From positions 1 to 42,346 of the forward strand of contig JBNGIS010030165.1 of NCBI GenBank assembly GCA_049999725.1: DNA of 42,346 bases, in the 5' to 3' direction. The notes below the pieces were generated by a model. That model did not search any database, was not told the origin of the DNA, and saw only the letters and a program-made list of their open reading frames with translations. Shown here one piece after another: positions 33,491 to 42,346 of the stretch. The stretch is from Haplomitrium mnioides (taxonomy: Eukaryota > Marchantiophyta > Haplomitriopsida > Calobryales). Position 1 is the stretch's first letter; each line of letters opens with the position of its first letter. Both the position numbers and the translations under genes were made by a program.

Positions 33491-34192
33491 ACTCTTATGA
33501 GCTTGTCACATTCCGCAGAAGCCCTTGGACACCTCCACGCTTGCCACATTTCTGCAGAAGCCCTTAGAATTGTGAAGTCCAAAGTAGGTTTGGACTCCGC
33601 TAAAGCCTGTTAACCCTTCAGGAAGTGGAGCGTCCTTCGATCCTCGGTGTTGTCACTGCTCACAAAGGTCATTGCCCCCTTCTTTCTCTTCCCAATTCCT
33701 AGTTCTAGCGCATGGCCATCTGAAAGCTTACACTGCATCCCTTCCCTTACACATGGTCCCTTCCAACTGTTGTCCATCTTCGATTTCCGCCCCACATCTT
33801 TGGTCCTCCTCCTTTGGTCCTTGATCCTTCTTCACTTCTGAGGTTGACTTTCCTTCCTCTTCTCAGTTGATGGCCTCTAGTGAGCGCTATGTTCCTCCCT
33901 GTCCGGGCTCCGATTCTTGCACCTTGATAATGCTTGCAAGCTCTATTCCGCTTCCTTCAAATTTTAGTGGTGCCTCCCTCCACTAGCTGCCACAGCTCCC
34001 TTCTCCCACTCCAAAGCAATCCCACGAGCTCTTCTTCTGTCAACCTCCCTTTCTTCCCCACCACATCCCAATTCCACTCCTCAGATCTAGGCGATCCGCT
34101 CTTACTCGCTTATTGGAGTTGATCCGCTGCTTCTGGGGTACTTTAACACTCACGAGAGAGAAATTGCTCCACTGCAACCTTTGATTCCACGA

Positions 34193-34700
34193 ATGCAACC
34201 TCTGCAAAATAAAAGAACCCATCCACCAAGTGTTTAACTACCCTAAGAAGTGTACAAATAAGTTGTCATACAACAACACTAGGTTCCTCTCACAAAGATT
34301 AGTTGGTTTTAGACGCTTGTTATGCTGGTACTTTTGCAATCTTTGGTGGTGCTCCAACCTCACTTGGGCATGCTTCCTTGCCTCCTCCAAACTCTCCAAT
34401 TGATATAACCTTTCTCTTTTGCTCCCATCCTTTGTCATCCTCTCCTCTTCCAAAAGTCTTCTGGTGGGCACTTTGTACTTCACTGACATCAGTGCGTGTT
34501 GTCCAAAGACCAAGAAATAGAGGCTACTAGTAGCCGGTGGTGGTTTCATAGGCCAAATTATACGCATGAGTTGTGGTCAGCAATTTGAGATCCCAATCGG
34601 CCTTGTTGGTTGCCACCGTCTTGCTCAAGATCTTGCACATTATCCCATTTGCCCTTTCCGCTAGCTTGTTAGCCTTCGGATGATAAACCATGGTGCGTCG
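34193..34700 (-). pseudogene. Integrase C-terminal part of C2
   Basis: In the frame from about 34710 down: YHPKANKLAERANGIM with the third catalytic glutamate, KTVATNKADWDLKLL, HAYNLAYETTTGY. From 34567 down comes QHALMSVKYKVPTRRLLEEE, QLESLEEARKHAQVRLEHHQ and LCERNLVLLYDNLFVHF. A frameshift near 34700 separates this from the core at 34669-35052. The end of the GPY/F-like domain was lost in the deletion that joins it to LTR c3. Confidence 0.82.
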
Positions 34701-35355
34701 GTTTGACTAGGTATCTAGAAGTCAGGTCCTTGACTACTTGGTTGATGAAGTGTGTACCCAAGTCACTCACTAGCTCCAACAGGGGCCCAAACCTGCAAAA
34801 CATCTGCTCATACAGGAAGGCAGCCACCGTCTTTGCATCATCCTTTTGGGTGGCTCTGGCTTCCACCCACTTCGTGACGTAATCCATTGCCAGCAAAATG
34901 TACTTGTTGCCCCTACGGGTGGAGGGTGCAATCGGGCCGATGAAATCAATTCCCCATTTTTCAAAGCGTGCCAAAGGGATAATGGGGACCAAGGGGTTAT
35001 GCTGGTTAGTTGCTAGCCTTCTTGTCCTTTTGCAAGCGTCACATCTCTTCACCTAGAAGTGCACATCTTTGTGCAGCGCGGGCCACTAGTACCCTGCATC
35101 CAAAATTTTCCTTATTGTGGCATCTATTGCAAAATGGCCTCCCACCTCCTCTCCGTGCAAGGCCTTCATCACCACCGTAGATTGGTCTCGCTCCAAACAT
35201 CTCTTGATCATTCCATCATAGCCTTGCTTATGCAACACTCCCTTTATGAGCACATACGGTTTCATCCTTTGGAGGAACACTGCAGCTTCCTCTCTGCTGC
35301 TCCCCTTCGGAATTTGGGCTGAAAGGAGGAATTTGATTATGGTGGCATAATCCAT
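34669..35355 (-). pseudogene. Integrase zinc finger and core of C2
   Basis: From 35355 down: a helical region (MDYATIIKFLLSAQIPKGSS), then the HHCC finger ALHGEEVGGHFAIDATIRKI and KRCDACKRT. After one stop the core reads FEKWGIDFIGPIAPSTRRGN (first Asp), DYVTKWVEARA and LELVSDLGTHFINQVVKDL (second Asp). This is the integrase that inserts element DNA. Two stops (TGA-like breaks in AGY-WP and HF-VK) split the finger. It is better kept than C1 and allows the B2 insertion site in C1 to be read. Confidence 0.88.
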
Positions 35356-35519
35356 GGGCTTCCCAGCTCTGACCTAGAACAAATCTTCATCCAAGAAAGC
35401 ATCATTTACCTCCTCTTGGTTGATCAGGCCAACCACACGAGAGAAGAAATCGGCATTGCTGTGCTTCCTCCTTGGCTTGATCTGCACTTCAAAGTTAAAC
35501 TCCTACATGAGAAACACCC

Positions 35520-35890
35520 ACCTCACAATCCGACCTATCACATCGGGCTTATTCACCATATATTTGAGAGCATTGTGATCAGTGTGAAAATCACCTTGTA
35601 ATGCAAAAGGTAATGCTTGAATTTCTTCTAGGCATAAATGATTCCCAAGGCTTCCCGATCGGTGACTGAGTAATTCTTCTCCACAAGGACCAGTAGTATG
35701 TTGGCAAAGTAAATTGGATGGTCCCTACCTTTCTCATCCGTCTAGCTTTGTATCGTCCCGATGCAAAACCCAAACACATCAATCATGACGTGAAATTCTT
35801 CCCTCTAGTTGGGAGGCACTAGTACAGAGGCACTTGCCAATTGTCTCTTCAACTCCAGGAAGCTTGCTAGCCTCTCAAGGGTGGCTTCAA
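35520..35890 (-). pseudogene. RNase H domain of C2
   Basis: The minus strand gives LASFLELKRQLASASVLVPP, EEFHVMIDVFGFCIGTIQS with the first catalytic Asp, KGRDHPIYFANILLVLVEKN and YSVTDREALGIIYA with the Glu, then KKFKHYLLHYKVIF. It is the Ty3/gypsy RNase H that removes the RNA template. Several TAG stops interrupt it. The segment between 35356 and 35520 is decayed connection sequence. Confidence 0.75.
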
Positions 35891-36049
35891 ATATGCTGCC
35901 CCCTTTGGTCATTTAGGTATGAGGTAAGGCCACTCAGACAAACTGATCGATGAACCTTTTATAGTAGCTCATGCATCCCAATAAGCCTTGCATCTCTTTC
36001 AGGTTGGTCGGAAAGGACACATTCATCCAGATGGCAATTTGTTCTTGGT

Positions 36050-36736
36050 CTACTTCAATTCTTCGATAGGAAATACTGTGCCCGAGGAGTATCCCTTCCT
36101 TGACTCCGATAAAGCACTTGCTTGGTGTAATCTCAGCCCCATCTCCTTGTAGCATTGGAGGGTGAGCCTCACATCCTGCTCATGATCGCAAAGCTTCCCA
36201 TACACCACAAAATCGTTGATGAAGATCTCCAAGAATTTCCTCACGTAATCATGGAAGATGTTCATAATCATCATCTGAAGAGTTCCAGATACGTTGCAGA
36301 GTCCGAAAGGCATCCTTTGGAAGGCAAACACCCCCCTTTCCGTGGTGAATGTCGTCTTTAAATGATCCTCCTCCCGGATCTAGATCTAGTTGTACCCAGA
36401 ATATCCATCCAAAAAGTTGTAGACCTCTTGTTCTGCCACCAAATCCAGCACTCCATCTGTGAATGGAAATGGGTAGTGGTCCTTTTTTGTGGCCGCATTG
36501 AGCTTCTGAAAATCTTGGCACACTCGGATCTTCCTTTCTCCATCCTGCCCAACTTTCTTGGGCACCACCACCAGCGGAGACACCCATTCACTGTTTAAAA
36601 CCAGATAGATGAAATCCGCTTTCAGCAACTTGTCGATCTCCTCCTTCATCAGTAGGGAGAATTGGAGATTTATCTTATACTGGCGCTGCCCTACAAGGAT
36701 TGTTGTGGGTTCCAAGTCAATCATGTGTTCCCCCAA
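36050..36736 (-). pseudogene. Reverse transcriptase of C2
   Basis: From 36736: MGEHMIDLEPTTILVGQRQY, SEWVSPLVVVPKKVGQDGE, KIRVCQDFQKLNAATKKDHY, FLDGYSGYN, then FTTERGVFAFQRMPFGLCNV. Two TAG stops fall after SGYN. The catalytic box is F-I-N-D (36212-36223) instead of F-x-D-D, so the first Asp is lost. A frameshift near 36140 leads to CFIGVKEGILLGHSISYRR and LKEMQGLLGCMSYYKRFID (thumb and connection, to 35934). The enzyme is dead. Confidence 0.9.
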
Positions 36737-37170
36737 TTCCCTCGGGACTCCCTTTAGATCTACATAACTTCAAGCGAAGGCATCATTGAAGTTCGTGACG
36801 AGATGGGTGATAGCTTGCTCCGCTTCTTCGAGTAATTTAGAGCCTATGTTGAATTTTCATCCCTCCTGAACAACCAGTTTTTTGCGCTGAGATTCCCACA
36901 CTGCCCCATCTCCTTTCTCCATTACGCACCTCCCTCTTGTGTCAGGGTCGCCAATCTCAGCCCCCCTTCCACCTGGGGAGACTCTTCAGATTTCTTTGTG
37001 TTCTCTCCTTGCATTTGATGAGACACTTTGAACCCCTTCTTTCTTCTAGTCTAAGTGTCCTCATCCCCTGCCAGATCTTCAGTGTATTTTCTCATATTGT
37101 GCTTTGTTTCTGTGTACTCTACTATCTCAATTTGATTGATAGACACCACACCTTCTTCAGACAGATCCTC
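36737..37170 (-). pseudogene. Protease-RT linker of C2
   Basis: It aligns with 27100-27660 of C1. Decayed frames retain SEESPQVEGGLRLATLTQEG near 36990-36930. The homology stops at CAGATCCTC (37161-37170), where the copia LTR begins. The protease and gag of C2 must lie on the far side of the copia element, outside the window. Confidence 0.7.
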
Positions 37171-37397
37171 CAGTTAGAGTTAGAGGTAGAGCATGAAATC
37201 ACATATGCACACAGCAATGCAAGAATGTACTTCACTATACGGCAGGAGCGCCAACAAATACAGAGGGGAAGAGAGAGCATGAATGTGCATCTCAAGCAAC
37301 CCCATATATATACACACCTAAGCTAACTGGCCTAACATAACTGTGCGCTAACTAAGGTGGCTGCCAAGTTAACCGGAAGTTAGAGCTCGAAATCTCA
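37171..37397 (-). repeat. 3' LTR of the copia element (about 227 bp)
   Basis: On the minus strand it starts TGAGATTTCGAGC just after the polypurine tract and ends near CTAACTCTAACT. The outer end is not a clean CA, so the left edge is placed by the loss of similarity to C1. A short LTR fits copia elements. Confidence 0.7.
37303..37313 (-). promoter_or_regulatory. TATA box in copia LTR
   Basis: The minus strand reads TGTATATATATGGGG across 37300-37315, a strong TATA word in the middle of the LTR. In the missing 5' LTR the same word would drive the element's RNA. Confidence 0.6.
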
Positions 37398-40300
37398 ATA
37401 CTCCCCCTCGAGCTCAAGACACACACTCCAAGCTGCTTCCGAAACCTATGCAGCTTCTCTGCTCCTAAAGCCTTAGTGAAAATATCAGCCAACTGCTCCT
37501 CAGTGCTGATGTACTGCAAGTCAATCACCCTAGCCAAAACCTTCTCCCTAACAAAATGATAATGCACTTCAATATGCTTTGAATGTGCATGAAAAACTGG
37601 GTTACTAGCTAGCTGAATACTGCTTATATTGTCACAATGGGCCCTCACTGGGCCTCTTACAAGGACATCTACATCCTGCAAAAACTTAAGCAACCACATT
37701 ACCTCACATGTAGCCATTGCTGCCTCTCGATACTCCGACTATGTGCTTGAGAGGGCAACATATGGTTGCTTCTTGCTGCTCCATGCAACTCCGGCACTTC
37801 CAAATGAAAAAACAAAGACACTAGTAGATCTCCGGTCACCAGCACTTCCTGCCCAATCTGCATCTGTAAAACCAGCAAGCTGGAATGCACTATTGCTGTC
37901 ATAAAACAGCCCAAACTGAAGTGTGGTTTTCACGTACTGAAAAATCCTGCGTACAGCATCCATATGTGGCTTCCTTGGAGTCTGCATAAACTGACTGACC
38001 AGGCCCACAGCATAACTCAAATCTGGCCTGGTGATGGTGCTATATATTAAGCTACCTACCATCTTCTTGAAGCTCGAAGGATCATCTAGTAATTCTCCTT
38101 CATGACTGACCAGCTTTGTATCCTGATCAAGGGGTATGGCAATCGGTTTACAACCTGTCATTCCATATCTAGACAGCATCTCTAATGCATACTGCCTCTA
38201 AATCAACCAGATCCCCTGATCTGATTTGATCACCTCAATGCCAAGGAAATGCCTCAGCTCACCTAAACCCTTCATCTCAAACTTCGAATGTAGCAAGTTC
38301 TTAACTTCCAAAATATCATCAAGACTACCTCCAGTCAAGATTAAATCATCAACATATATGAGTATGAGCATGGTTCCCTTCTCCGTCCTCCTGACATAAA
38401 GAGAATAATCTGAATTCAAAATCTAGAACCCAATAGTAACAAGATACTCACCAATCTTGTTCGACCATGCTCGAGGTGCTTGCTTGAGCCCATATAGAGC
38501 CTTCTTCAGCCTACAAACCTGATTTGGATGGACCAGATCTATGAACCCTTGTGGTTGTACCATATACACCTCCTCTTCCAGCTCCCCATGTAGAAAAGCA
38601 TTCTTCACGTCCATCTGGTGTAATGTCCACCGTTTTGTTGCTGCCACTGCAATCACAGCTCGGACCATGGTCATTCTGGCTACAGGGCTGAAAGTCTCCT
38701 CATAATCAATACCATGAGTCTGAGCATATCCTTTCGCTACCAGCCTTGCCTTAAACCTGCTTACATTGCCATCTTCATTCCTCTTCACTTTGTAAACCCA
38801 CTTACTACCAATAGCTTTCTTTCCTGCAGGTAAATCGACCAGATCCCAAGTCTGGTTTTTCTCCAAGGCCTTCATTTCTTCAACCATTGCTGTAGTCCAT
38901 CTGCAATCACTTAGAGCCTCATGAAAAACAGCCGGCTCCTTCTCAGTGATTACCTGAACCATGTAAGCATGGTGAAGTGCGAATGCACCCTTGTGCATTA
39001 ATTTGTCCACTGGGTATTTTACCCTTTCACTTCTGCGTAGGGGTGGACTCTGTACTGGCTGTAATGGCTGCTCTTGTACACGAAAGGTTGCTGAAATTTC
39101 TCTCAGCTCCTCATCTGCATCATCATGGACACCACCAGCACCTCCGATCTCCGAATGTGAGCTAGTCGAGGCTTGCATCTCCATATTTTTGTGCAACCTC
39201 TCCTGCAATATCCTACTGCTACTACACTCACCTTGAGGTCCACTGAGCTCCTGAACCTGTTGATTCCCCTCAAGCATCACCTGCTTGCCTTTCACATCAA
39301 CATGTGCATCAACAATCTTTGGGTTATACCAACTGCTCAGTTCATCAAAAACAACGTCTCTACTCACTCTTACCATACGTGAAGTAGGACAATAACACTT
39401 ATATCCTTTCTGTTCACCTGAGTACCCTATGAACACACACTTCTCAGCTTTAGGATCCAGCTTGCTTCTCGTCTCAGCTAGAACATGAACATAAGCAATA
39501 CAGCCGAAAACTTTCAAGTGTGAAATATCTGGTCTCCTTCCAGTGAACTTCTCTTCGGGTGTCTTCCCATGTACAGCAGCTGTAGGCGTGCGGTTCATGA
39601 TGTACACCGCTGTAGCCACAGCTTCTACCCAATAGTGATGAGGCATACTCTTCTCATTCATCAAAGCACGTGCTATCTCCGCAATATGCCGATTTTTCCT
39701 CTCAGCAACTCCATTTTGCTGAGGCGTATACCTGCAAGTCTGCTGTCTCTTGATGCCTTCTCTCTGCAAGTATGAACAAAACTCTCCAGAAAAGTACTCA
39801 CCTCCACCATCAGATCTAAGGCACTTGATGTGCTGCCCTTTCTCCTTCTCCACCATTGCTCGAAAATGTTTGAAGTGTGAAAACACCTCACTCTTCTGCT
39901 TCATGAAATAAATCCACATTTTCCTTGAGCAATCATCAATGAAAGTAACATAATAAGAACACCCACCAAGTGAAGCTGTTCTTGTAGGGCCCCACACATC
40001 CGAATGTACAACCTCCAGTGGCCTTCTAGTCGCATATGCTTCATGAGTGAATGGTCGCCTAGTTTGCTTAGCAAACTGACATGCTTCACATATCTTCTGC
40101 ATGCCCTCCACCTTAAACTTTGGCAATCCATTTACAACTCCAGATGTCAGCATATGTCTCAACCTTGGAATGTTGACATGACCAATCCTCTTGTGCCAAA
40201 TCTCAATATCTGACACTACTCCAGTGCCATGAGCAAACATTGCCTTAGTGACATTCGGTATACTCACATCCAACGTGAACATCCTGCCACTCTTCTTACC

Positions 40301-40873
40301 TGTAGTAATCAGGTTGCAATTGTTGCCCCAATCCTCTATATAAACTCCAGTAGGATTGAATCTTACCTGCATATTTTGCTCTACACACTGCCCAACCGAA
40401 ATTAGATTCTTTTGTATCCTAGGCACGTGCAAAACATCTTCCAAACACTTGGTCTCTCCATTCTCCATCATAACAGGATCACTGCCAATCTTCTGGATAG
40501 GATGCATGGAAGAGTCACCAGTCTCAACATACCCAGGTGAACTCATATCTCTGGTCTCCTTGAACCACTCTCCATGACCTGTCATGTGGTTCGAACATGC
40601 GGAATCTATGAACAAATTATCCTCAACTCCAGCTTGTGCACTAGACACTCCTGAGAATCCATGCTGCATGACAAACAATGACCCTTTGCTGATATTGGAT
40701 TCTACATAATTCCCTTGTGCAGTATTTCCTTTCATGTCATTTTGCTTCTTGTAACAATCCTTAGCCATATGACCGGACTTGCCACAGTAATAACACTCTG
40801 TACTTGACATGTTGTGCTGACCGCCATGTCCTTGGTTTCTGCCCCTGCCTCTGGTCTGGCCTCTACCACCATA
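37352..40873 (-). pseudogene. Copia Pol: protease, integrase, RT and RNase H
   Basis: One frame runs from about 40873 to 37352. In order: zinc knuckle CYYCGKSGHMAKDC; protease site FIDSACSNHMTG; pre-integrase finger WHKRIGH...CEACQFAK; integrase core with HSDVWGP, RSDGGGEYF and NGVAERKNR (D, D, E); RT with GSKWVYKVKRNEDG, ARLVAKGYAQTHGIDYEETF, MDVKNAFLHGELEEEVYM and YVDD (38345-38356, intact); RNase H with TDADWAGSAGDRRST and AHCDNISSIQLASNPV. Such a polyprotein copies and inserts the element. Three TAG stops (38423-38425, 38198-38200, 37739-37741) break it, though all catalytic residues remain. The longest open part, 38423-40810, is 795 codons. Confidence 0.95.
37398..37412 (-). other. Polypurine tract of the copia element
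   Basis: The minus strand reads CGAGGGGGAGTAT next to the LTR start. It overlaps the end of the pol frame, whose stop lies further on in the LTR. Confidence 0.8.
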
Positions 40874-41570
40874 CTACTGCTGGGAGTTGGACTGTGTTGT
40901 TCCACTAGAGCGTACTCTACCAATGTTGCCTCTAGCTGTATTTCTTCCTCTACCCCGATTCGAGTAGAACATCTGCTCAGTATTGCTTTGACTACTTGAG
41001 GCTCCCCCTCCAAGGTCAAGCTCTTCAGCTACAAGCATCGCGATGAGTTGTGCAAAGGAAGTGGTTCCCTCACGTGTACTCCTTACCCAAACCATTCAAA
41101 CATACAGCAACCATGGCACTCTCTTTCACTTGCTCTCCAACATTTGCTAACTGCTCAGCCAAATACTTAATCTTCAAAGCAAACGCATTGACATTCATCC
41201 TCTCCTTTTGCAGATTAAAGAACTCCATCTGCAAAGTCAACTTGCGTGCATCGGAAGTAACTGCCTATCTCTCCTTGAGCAGATCCCAAGCCTCCTTGGG
41301 TGTCTTGGCTGCCGACACATATCCCATCATCTTGTCATCGACACTTATAGTTAGCCAATAGAGAAGTCGATGTACCTTAGCAATGTGTGCTTTGTAACGC
41401 TGCATGTCGTCAACAGTTGGCGATGGACCAAGTATAGGCTCCTCCTCTTCGCCTGTGATGAGTTCCCAGAACTCTTTCCCTTTGATAAAATTCGTCATAC
41501 GGACTGACCAAACTGAATAATTGTGCTCATTCAGCTTGTCAGTCACAATCTGGGAAATACCATCTGCCAT
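40874..41570 (-). pseudogene. Copia Gag
   Basis: The start MADGISQIVTDKLN at 41570 is preferred to the Met seven codons upstream because copia Gags begin close to the N-Y-S-V-W motif. It has the copia gag domain: NEHNYSVWSVRMTNFIKGKE, VHRLLYWLTISVDDKMMGYV, TPKEAWDLLKER, then LTLQMEFFNLQKERMNVNAF and a glycine-arginine tail (RGRGRNTARGNIGR). A TAG stop lies at 41265-41267, a one-base frameshift near 41075, and another TAG at 40874-40876 just before the zinc knuckle. The two frames would otherwise join to Pol as one polyprotein, normal for copia. Confidence 0.9.
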
Positions 41571-41766
41571 GTGAACACAATGTAAAAACAAATCAACCAG
41601 GTAAGTAGTAGTAGGTGTCGAGATGAAATCAGAAAAAAAAATCTGGTTTCTACCCTCAGGAATTCTGCAGATCAGAAAACAGGACTCCCAGGTTTAAACT
41701 AGTGATGAAAAAATGACAAATAAGCCCCCTTCTAGTAAAAACACTCAATAGTTCGTATAGCATAAT

Positions 41767-41850
41767 AGTTCTTATCGCTAAGTTGTTCTTATTGAGGAAG
41801 TTCTTATAACTAAGTTGTTCTTATTTAGGAAGTTCTTATAAGGTGATAGT
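41767..41850. repeat. 32-bp tandem repeat, two and a half copies
   Basis: AGTTCTTAT begins units at 41767, 41799 and 41831, exactly 32 apart. Each of the first two units also holds a second GTTCTTAT word. Confidence 0.85.
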
Positions 41851-42187
41851 TCTTCTTTGAATAAGAACGAGGTTTAATATTAGAACATTGACTTCGTGAA
41901 GGGCTGAGAGAGCTCCTTCATTGAGCTCCTCTCACAAAAAAATAGGTGCTTCAGGTCTGCGCACGTCGACGTCGAAATAAAAAACAGGACTCCCTTGTGG
42001 AATTTTTTTTTCTTCTAGTGCTGCGCGGTCGAGACCCTCCGTGATGCTGCGCAATTTGATTCAGAGCTGCGCCTATGCGCACTCGTTGCATGCAGCGATT
42101 GCGGCTGCAAATTGACTAGCAGCCTGCGGCTGCAAGTTTCTTGGCTCGATAGCAGACTTGCGAGGACAGGAAGATCACCAGGAATTC

Positions 42188-42275
42188 GATGCTGCGATTT
42201 CTTCGATGCTAAATTCGATGCTGCGATTTCTTCGATGCTGCGATTTCTTCCCAGCCAGCAGATTCGATGCTGCAC
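42188..42275. repeat. Short GATGCTGCGATTTCTTC repeat cluster
   Basis: The 17-base word occurs at 42188, 42217 and 42234 with shortened copies at 42204 and 42265. It gives chance open frames on both strands. Confidence 0.85.
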
Positions 42276-42346
42276 AGCCCTTCGAAATCGCAGCTCGTGA
42301 GCTGCAAGTGTGATCTGAGCAGCGATGAAGACGACAGAGGGCGAAT

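Larger units (their letters stand above)
29697..34192 (-). repeat. LTR c3 of family C, split by a solo B LTR
   Basis: Left part 29697-29982 begins TGTCGCAGCACG; right part 32996-34192 ends TTGATTCCACGA. It lacks the last 34 bases of the LTR, and the join to C2 also removes about 330 bases of its 3' internal end (compare 12051-12414). It is the 5' LTR of C1 and the 3' LTR of C2. Units of the 154-bp repeat begin at 29925, 33090, 33244 and 33399; the first is cut by the insertion. No gene. Confidence 0.85.
37171..42346 (-). mobile_element. Ty1/copia retrotransposon, 5' LTR outside window
   Basis: A minus-strand element with gag, zinc knuckle, protease, integrase, RT and RNase H in copia order, followed by a polypurine tract and a short LTR. 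The left edge is set where C2 homology ends. The right LTR is not reached before the window ends 776 bases upstream of the gag start. The target duplication cannot be read. It is better preserved than the C and B elements, so it is probably younger. Confidence 0.93.
41571..42346 (-). other. 5' leader of the copia element, with tandem repeats
   Basis: No gene is seen. A 32-bp direct repeat (AGTTCTTAT starts at 41767, 41799 and 41831) and a cluster of GATGCTGCGATTTCTTC words (42188, 42217, 42234) are present. I see no second copy of the 37171-37397 LTR, so the leader extends beyond the window or other DNA is inserted. A primer-binding site of the initiator-Met type is not visible. Confidence 0.5.

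Noticed and set aside
37161-37192. Target duplication for the copia insertion
   Set aside because: Only one side is in the window, and the LTR end there is not a clean CA, so no duplication can be claimed.
38977-40577. Plus-strand frames opposite the copia pol
   Set aside because: They are antisense shadows of the pol frame with no independent signature.

Overview
The window looks like intergenic DNA from a land plant nuclear genome. I found no host gene, rRNA, tRNA or CRISPR array. Almost every base can be assigned to LTR retrotransposons or their decayed pieces. The plant origin rests on three things: plant-type Ty1/copia and Ty3/gypsy polyproteins, very long LTRs of about 3 kb, and a primer-binding site matching plant tRNA-Asp. 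I cannot name the species. The long open reading frames that are not retrotransposon proteins are mostly chance frames in low-complexity LTR DNA.

Four families are present; the names are mine. Family C is a Ty3/gypsy element on the minus strand with LTRs of 1.63-1.67 kb (TGTCAG...GCGACA). Four C LTRs (c0 to c3) alternate with three internal regions, and a fourth internal region (C2) lies right of c3. Each LTR therefore serves two neighbours: c0 (1720-2734), tiny internal (2735-3063), c1 (3064-4693), internal C0 (4694-10415), c2 (10416-12084), internal C1 (12085-29696), c3 (29697-34192), internal C2 (34193-37170). All are mutated. C2 keeps the longest pol remnant; C1 keeps protease, part of RT and integrase; C0 keeps a zinc knuckle only.

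Family B is another Ty3/gypsy element with 2.6-3.5 kb LTRs (TGTGAGAGC...GCTATGACA) and a tRNA-Asp primer-binding site. It has invaded the C array four times. There are two solo LTRs (7300-10406, minus; 29983-32990, plus). One element, B2 (13029-26163), sits in the C1 integrase gene. A second element, B1 (16152-23250), is nested inside the 3' LTR of B2. Five-base target duplications support these joins: TAAGG perfect for B1, ACCGC for the plus solo LTR, and CTGCT/CTACT and CCCGT/TCCAT for the two older ones. B1 is an internal deletion derivative in which gag is fused to the integrase C-terminus.

Family D (1-1719, plus) is an LTR-type element or 1.63-kb duplication with a near-identical 93-bp terminal repeat, inside c0. 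The right end (37171-42346, minus) is a Ty1/copia element inserted in C2. Its gag-pol is nearly complete but carries five in-frame stops, all TAG, and one frameshift. Its 5' LTR lies beyond the window.

The likely order of events is: C array formed, B2 and the solo-LTR parents inserted, B1 inserted into B2. D and the copia element look younger. The C LTRs carry three kinds of tandem repeat (24, 25 and about 154 bp) whose copy number differs between LTRs. All six B LTRs retain a short stem-loop with conserved arms. No new protein system is visible; the interest is in the nested architecture, LTR-borne satellites and decay patterns.
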